This document shows, piece by piece, positions 5,255 through 6,902 of a stretch of DNA of 6,902 nucleotides. Source of the DNA: Chloroflexota bacterium (lineage in GTDB: Bacteria > Chloroflexota > Dehalococcoidia > GIF9 > UBA5629); assembly GCA_026389635.1 (NCBI GenBank), contig JAPLHM010000214.1, positions 1-6,902 of the forward strand. The letters run 5' to 3'. The notes beneath the pieces were generated by a model. That model was not told the DNA's origin. It searched no databases and saw only the letters and a list, made by a program, of their open reading frames with translations. Every line of letters begins with the position of its first letter. Position 1 is the stretch's first letter. Made by a program: the position numbers and the translations under genes.

Positions 5255-6532
5255 ATGGATAGCGAGCGTACCCTATATTTTGTACTGATCTTTGTTTGCC
5301 TTTTCCTGTCTGCTTTCTTTTCCAGCGCTGAGGTGGCCATCATTTCGCTGAGCAGGATGAGGGTTAAGCACCTGCTCAGCCACGACGTTAAATTTGCAGA
5401 TATCCTTGACAGCTTCCAGAAACAGCCGGGCATCTTCCTCTCTGCCATATTGCTGGGAAACACCATGGTCAATGTGGCAGCCGCTTCCCTGGGCACCCTC
5501 ATTGCCGTGGGCTTTTTAGGTCCCAGCATGGGTGCGCTGGTGGCAACCATTTGCATCACCCTCCTGGTGCTGGTGCTGGGCGAGGTAATACCAAAGACCG
5601 TTGCGGCCCACAACTCCGAGAAGCTGGCCCTGGCCTACAGCATACCGGTACAGCTTCTTATCTGGGTGTTTTACCCTTTTGTCTGGGTGCTGAATAAGAT
5701 CGGCGCCGGCTTCACCCGTATGGTCACCGATGCCGGCGAGGCCAGGATGACCGTGGACGAGGCTGAGATACGCACGGCAATCGATGTCGGAGAGGCTGAG
5801 GGGGTTTGGAAGGAGACTGAAGCCGACATGATACACAAGGCTTTTGAGTTCCCCGACCGCCCGGTCAGCGACGTGATGCAGCCGCGCACGGAGATTTCCT
5901 TTATCGAGGAGGGTACGCTGCTGGAGGAGTTCCTCAAGACTTACAGCGAGCACCCCCACTCCAGGTTCCCGGTTTACCACGATACCATGGATAACGTAAC
6001 CGGCATGCTGACGGTCAAAGATGTACTGATGGCCATGGCTAAGGACGAGATAAAGACCGCTGATCCGGTTGACAGCCTCGTACGCCAGGCCTATTTCGTG
6101 CCTGAAACCAAGAGGCTGGGCGAGATGCTGGCCGAGATGCGCGACCACAACTTCCACATGGCCATCGTCATCGACGAGTTCGGTGGCGTGGCCGGCATCG
6201 CCAACCTTGAGCACCTGGCGGCCGAGATCATGGGCAGCATCGGAGACGAGATGGTCGCCGGCGAGAAAGAGATCACCCCCATCGATGCCAATACCTACGA
6301 GATTGATGGTGGGCTCAGGGTAGAAGATGCCAACGATGAACTCGACCTTGACCTTCCGGCGGGTGAATATGATACGATGGCCGGATTTATACTCAGCCAC
6401 CTCGGCCGCATTCCCAGGCAGGGCGAGCGTTTCAGGTACCGTGACATTAGCATTGTTATCACCGAGATCGTCAACCGCAAGATCGAGCGCATCACCATTA
6501 CCAGGGAAAAGAATGCACCGTCTGCGCCTTAA
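5255..6532 (+). CDS. CNNM/CorC (HlyC/CorC) family membrane protein, probable Mg2+/Co2+ exporter
   Basis: This 425-residue protein has the full family layout. The N-terminal DUF21/CNNM membrane domain (about 5-190) contains FFSSAEVAIISLSR (21-34), LLGNTMVN (66-73) and LGEVIPK (108-114), conserved segments of the ion-translocating core. Two CBS domains follow (about 203-265 and 270-328), with the hallmark DVMQPRTEI (206-214), SRFPVY (236-241) and VIDEFGGVAGI (305-315). The C-terminal CorC_HlyC domain (about 338-418) includes YEIDGGLRV and GEYDTMAGFI. Family members export divalent cations, mainly magnesium, with the CBS pair sensing ATP-Mg. The old label 'hemolysin' is not supported by anything seen here. 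The ATG at 5255 is the only start in frame after the TAG at 5231, and it places the first hydrophobic helix at residue 7. Its Shine-Dalgarno is weak, but a strong promoter lies just upstream. The 3' end overlaps the next gene by 20 nt, implying coupled translation. Confidence 0.92.
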   Translation: MDSERTLYFVLIFVCLFLSAFFSSAEVAIISLSRMRVKHLLSHDVKFADILDSFQKQPGIFLSAILLGNTMVNVAAASLGTLIAVGFLGPSMGALVATICITLLVLVLGEVIPKTVAAHNSEKLALAYSIPVQLLIWVFYPFVWVLNKIGAGFTRMVTDAGEARMTVDEAEIRTAIDVGEAEGVWKETEADMIHKAFEFPDRPVSDVMQPRTEISFIEEGTLLEEFLKTYSEHPHSRFPVYHDTMDNVTGMLTVKDVLMAMAKDEIKTADPVDSLVRQAYFVPETKRLGEMLAEMRDHNFHMAIVIDEFGGVAGIANLEHLAAEIMGSIGDEMVAGEKEITPIDANTYEIDGGLRVEDANDELDLDLPAGEYDTMAGFILSHLGRIPRQGERFRYRDISIVITEIVNRKIERITITREKNAPSAP

Positions 6533-6902
6533 ATTCAGCCGCGGCCCGCAGCTTAAGTTCCTCTCGCATCTCGACCTGATGAGACTGTGGGAGCGCGTAT
6601 TTCGCCGGGCGGGAGTGGACCTGGCCTATTCGGAAGGTTTTAGCCCGCATCCTAAAATATCCCTGGCCGCTCCCCTGGCCGTGGGAGTTACCAGTAAAGC
6701 TGAAGTGATGGACGTCTTCCTGGTACACCGCACCACCCCGGGCAATCTCGTTCAAGAGGTTGCCCCTCAACTCCCCGGCGGCATCTCGATAATCGATGTC
6801 CAGCCGGTCACTCTCGAGGCCCCGTCGCTGCAGTCGCGGCTGCGCTTCGCCGAGTACGAGGTTGAAGTCGAGGCGCAACCTGAGACCGGGGACGTTGAGG
6901 GC
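6513..6902 (+). CDS. DUF2344 / TIGR03936 radical-SAM-linked protein, N-terminal part
   Basis: The first 130 codons of this gene are visible and it runs off the window end, still open. The ATG at 6513 follows AGGGA (6503-6507) and lies inside the last codons of the CNNM-like gene, so translation is probably coupled. The start LRLKFSRGPQLKFLSHLDLMR (4-24), then WERVFRRAGVDLAYSEGFSPHPKISLAAPLAVGVTSKAE (26-64), is the conserved signature of the DUF2344/TIGR03936 family. The family is named for its habit of lying beside, or being fused to, a radical SAM protein (TIGR03960). Its biochemical role is not established; an RNA- or ribosome-related role is often suggested from neighbourhoods with rplU and ribonuclease G genes. 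Here the upstream neighbour is a metal transporter, so any radical SAM partner must be downstream of the window or elsewhere. An opposite-strand open frame over 6498-6878 is a shadow. Confidence 0.88.
   Translation, partial: MHRLRLKFSRGPQLKFLSHLDLMRLWERVFRRAGVDLAYSEGFSPHPKISLAAPLAVGVTSKAEVMDVFLVHRTTPGNLVQEVAPQLPGGISIIDVQPVTLEAPSLQSRLRFAEYEVEVEAQPETGDVEG

Noticed and set aside
5052..5288. 78-residue plus-strand open frame after the exporter
   Set aside because: It overlaps the ends of both the exporter and the CNNM-like gene and runs through the strong promoter; there is no ribosome site or recognisable domain.
5516..6400. Long 294-residue minus-strand open frame within the CNNM-like gene
   Set aside because: It is a shadow of a GC-rich coding region; the plus-strand frame carries all the DUF21, CBS and CorC motifs.

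Overview
The window reads as an ordinary stretch of bacterial chromosome. It has tight gene spacing, Shine-Dalgarno sites in front of most genes, two lipoprotein signal peptides and a moderately GC-rich composition. The gene content (an archaeal-type dUTPase, a lipoprotein built of repeated modules, a DUF6941-like protein, a DHA2 exporter of the 'NVxIS...DLNTTVTGVQ' type, and a DUF2344/TIGR03936 protein) most resembles Chloroflexota, perhaps Dehalococcoidia or a relative. That placement is an inference from remembered family distribution, not from a marker gene. The first six bases are an EcoRI site, and both edge genes are cut by the window ends.

Layout. On the plus strand from 1 to 2777 there are four closely packed genes: the 3' end of a dUTPase, a 384-residue lipoprotein with three related modules, a TRAP-type solute-binding lipoprotein that starts at TTG, and a 62-residue four-cysteine protein that begins 4 nt after it. 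This group ends at a 7-bp hairpin (2787-2808) that is shared with the convergent minus-strand DUF6941-like gene (2796-3203). A 197-nt divergent intergenic region carrying an inverted repeat separates that gene from a plus-strand 14-TM DHA2-type MFS exporter (3401-5071). The 183-nt gap after the exporter holds three things: an antisense, frameshifted zinc-ribbon-like reading frame, a small palindrome, and the best sigma-70-type promoter in the window. That promoter drives a CNNM/CorC-type membrane protein (5255-6532), whose last codons overlap the start of a DUF2344 protein (6513 to the end).

How the genes may work together. The lipoprotein and the TRAP-type binding protein are both predicted to be exported and anchored to the membrane, so they may act at the cell surface. 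No DctQ/DctM permease is present beside the binding protein. The CNNM-like protein and the MFS exporter are independent membrane transporters. dUTPase and DUF2344 are housekeeping genes (nucleotide pool; RNA or radical-SAM-associated modification). I see no phage, transposon, CRISPR, tRNA or rRNA, and no convincing new multi-gene system. The most notable items are the broken antisense zinc-ribbon ORF at 5033-5181, the orphan TRAP binding protein with its coupled cysteine protein, and the internally repeated lipoprotein.
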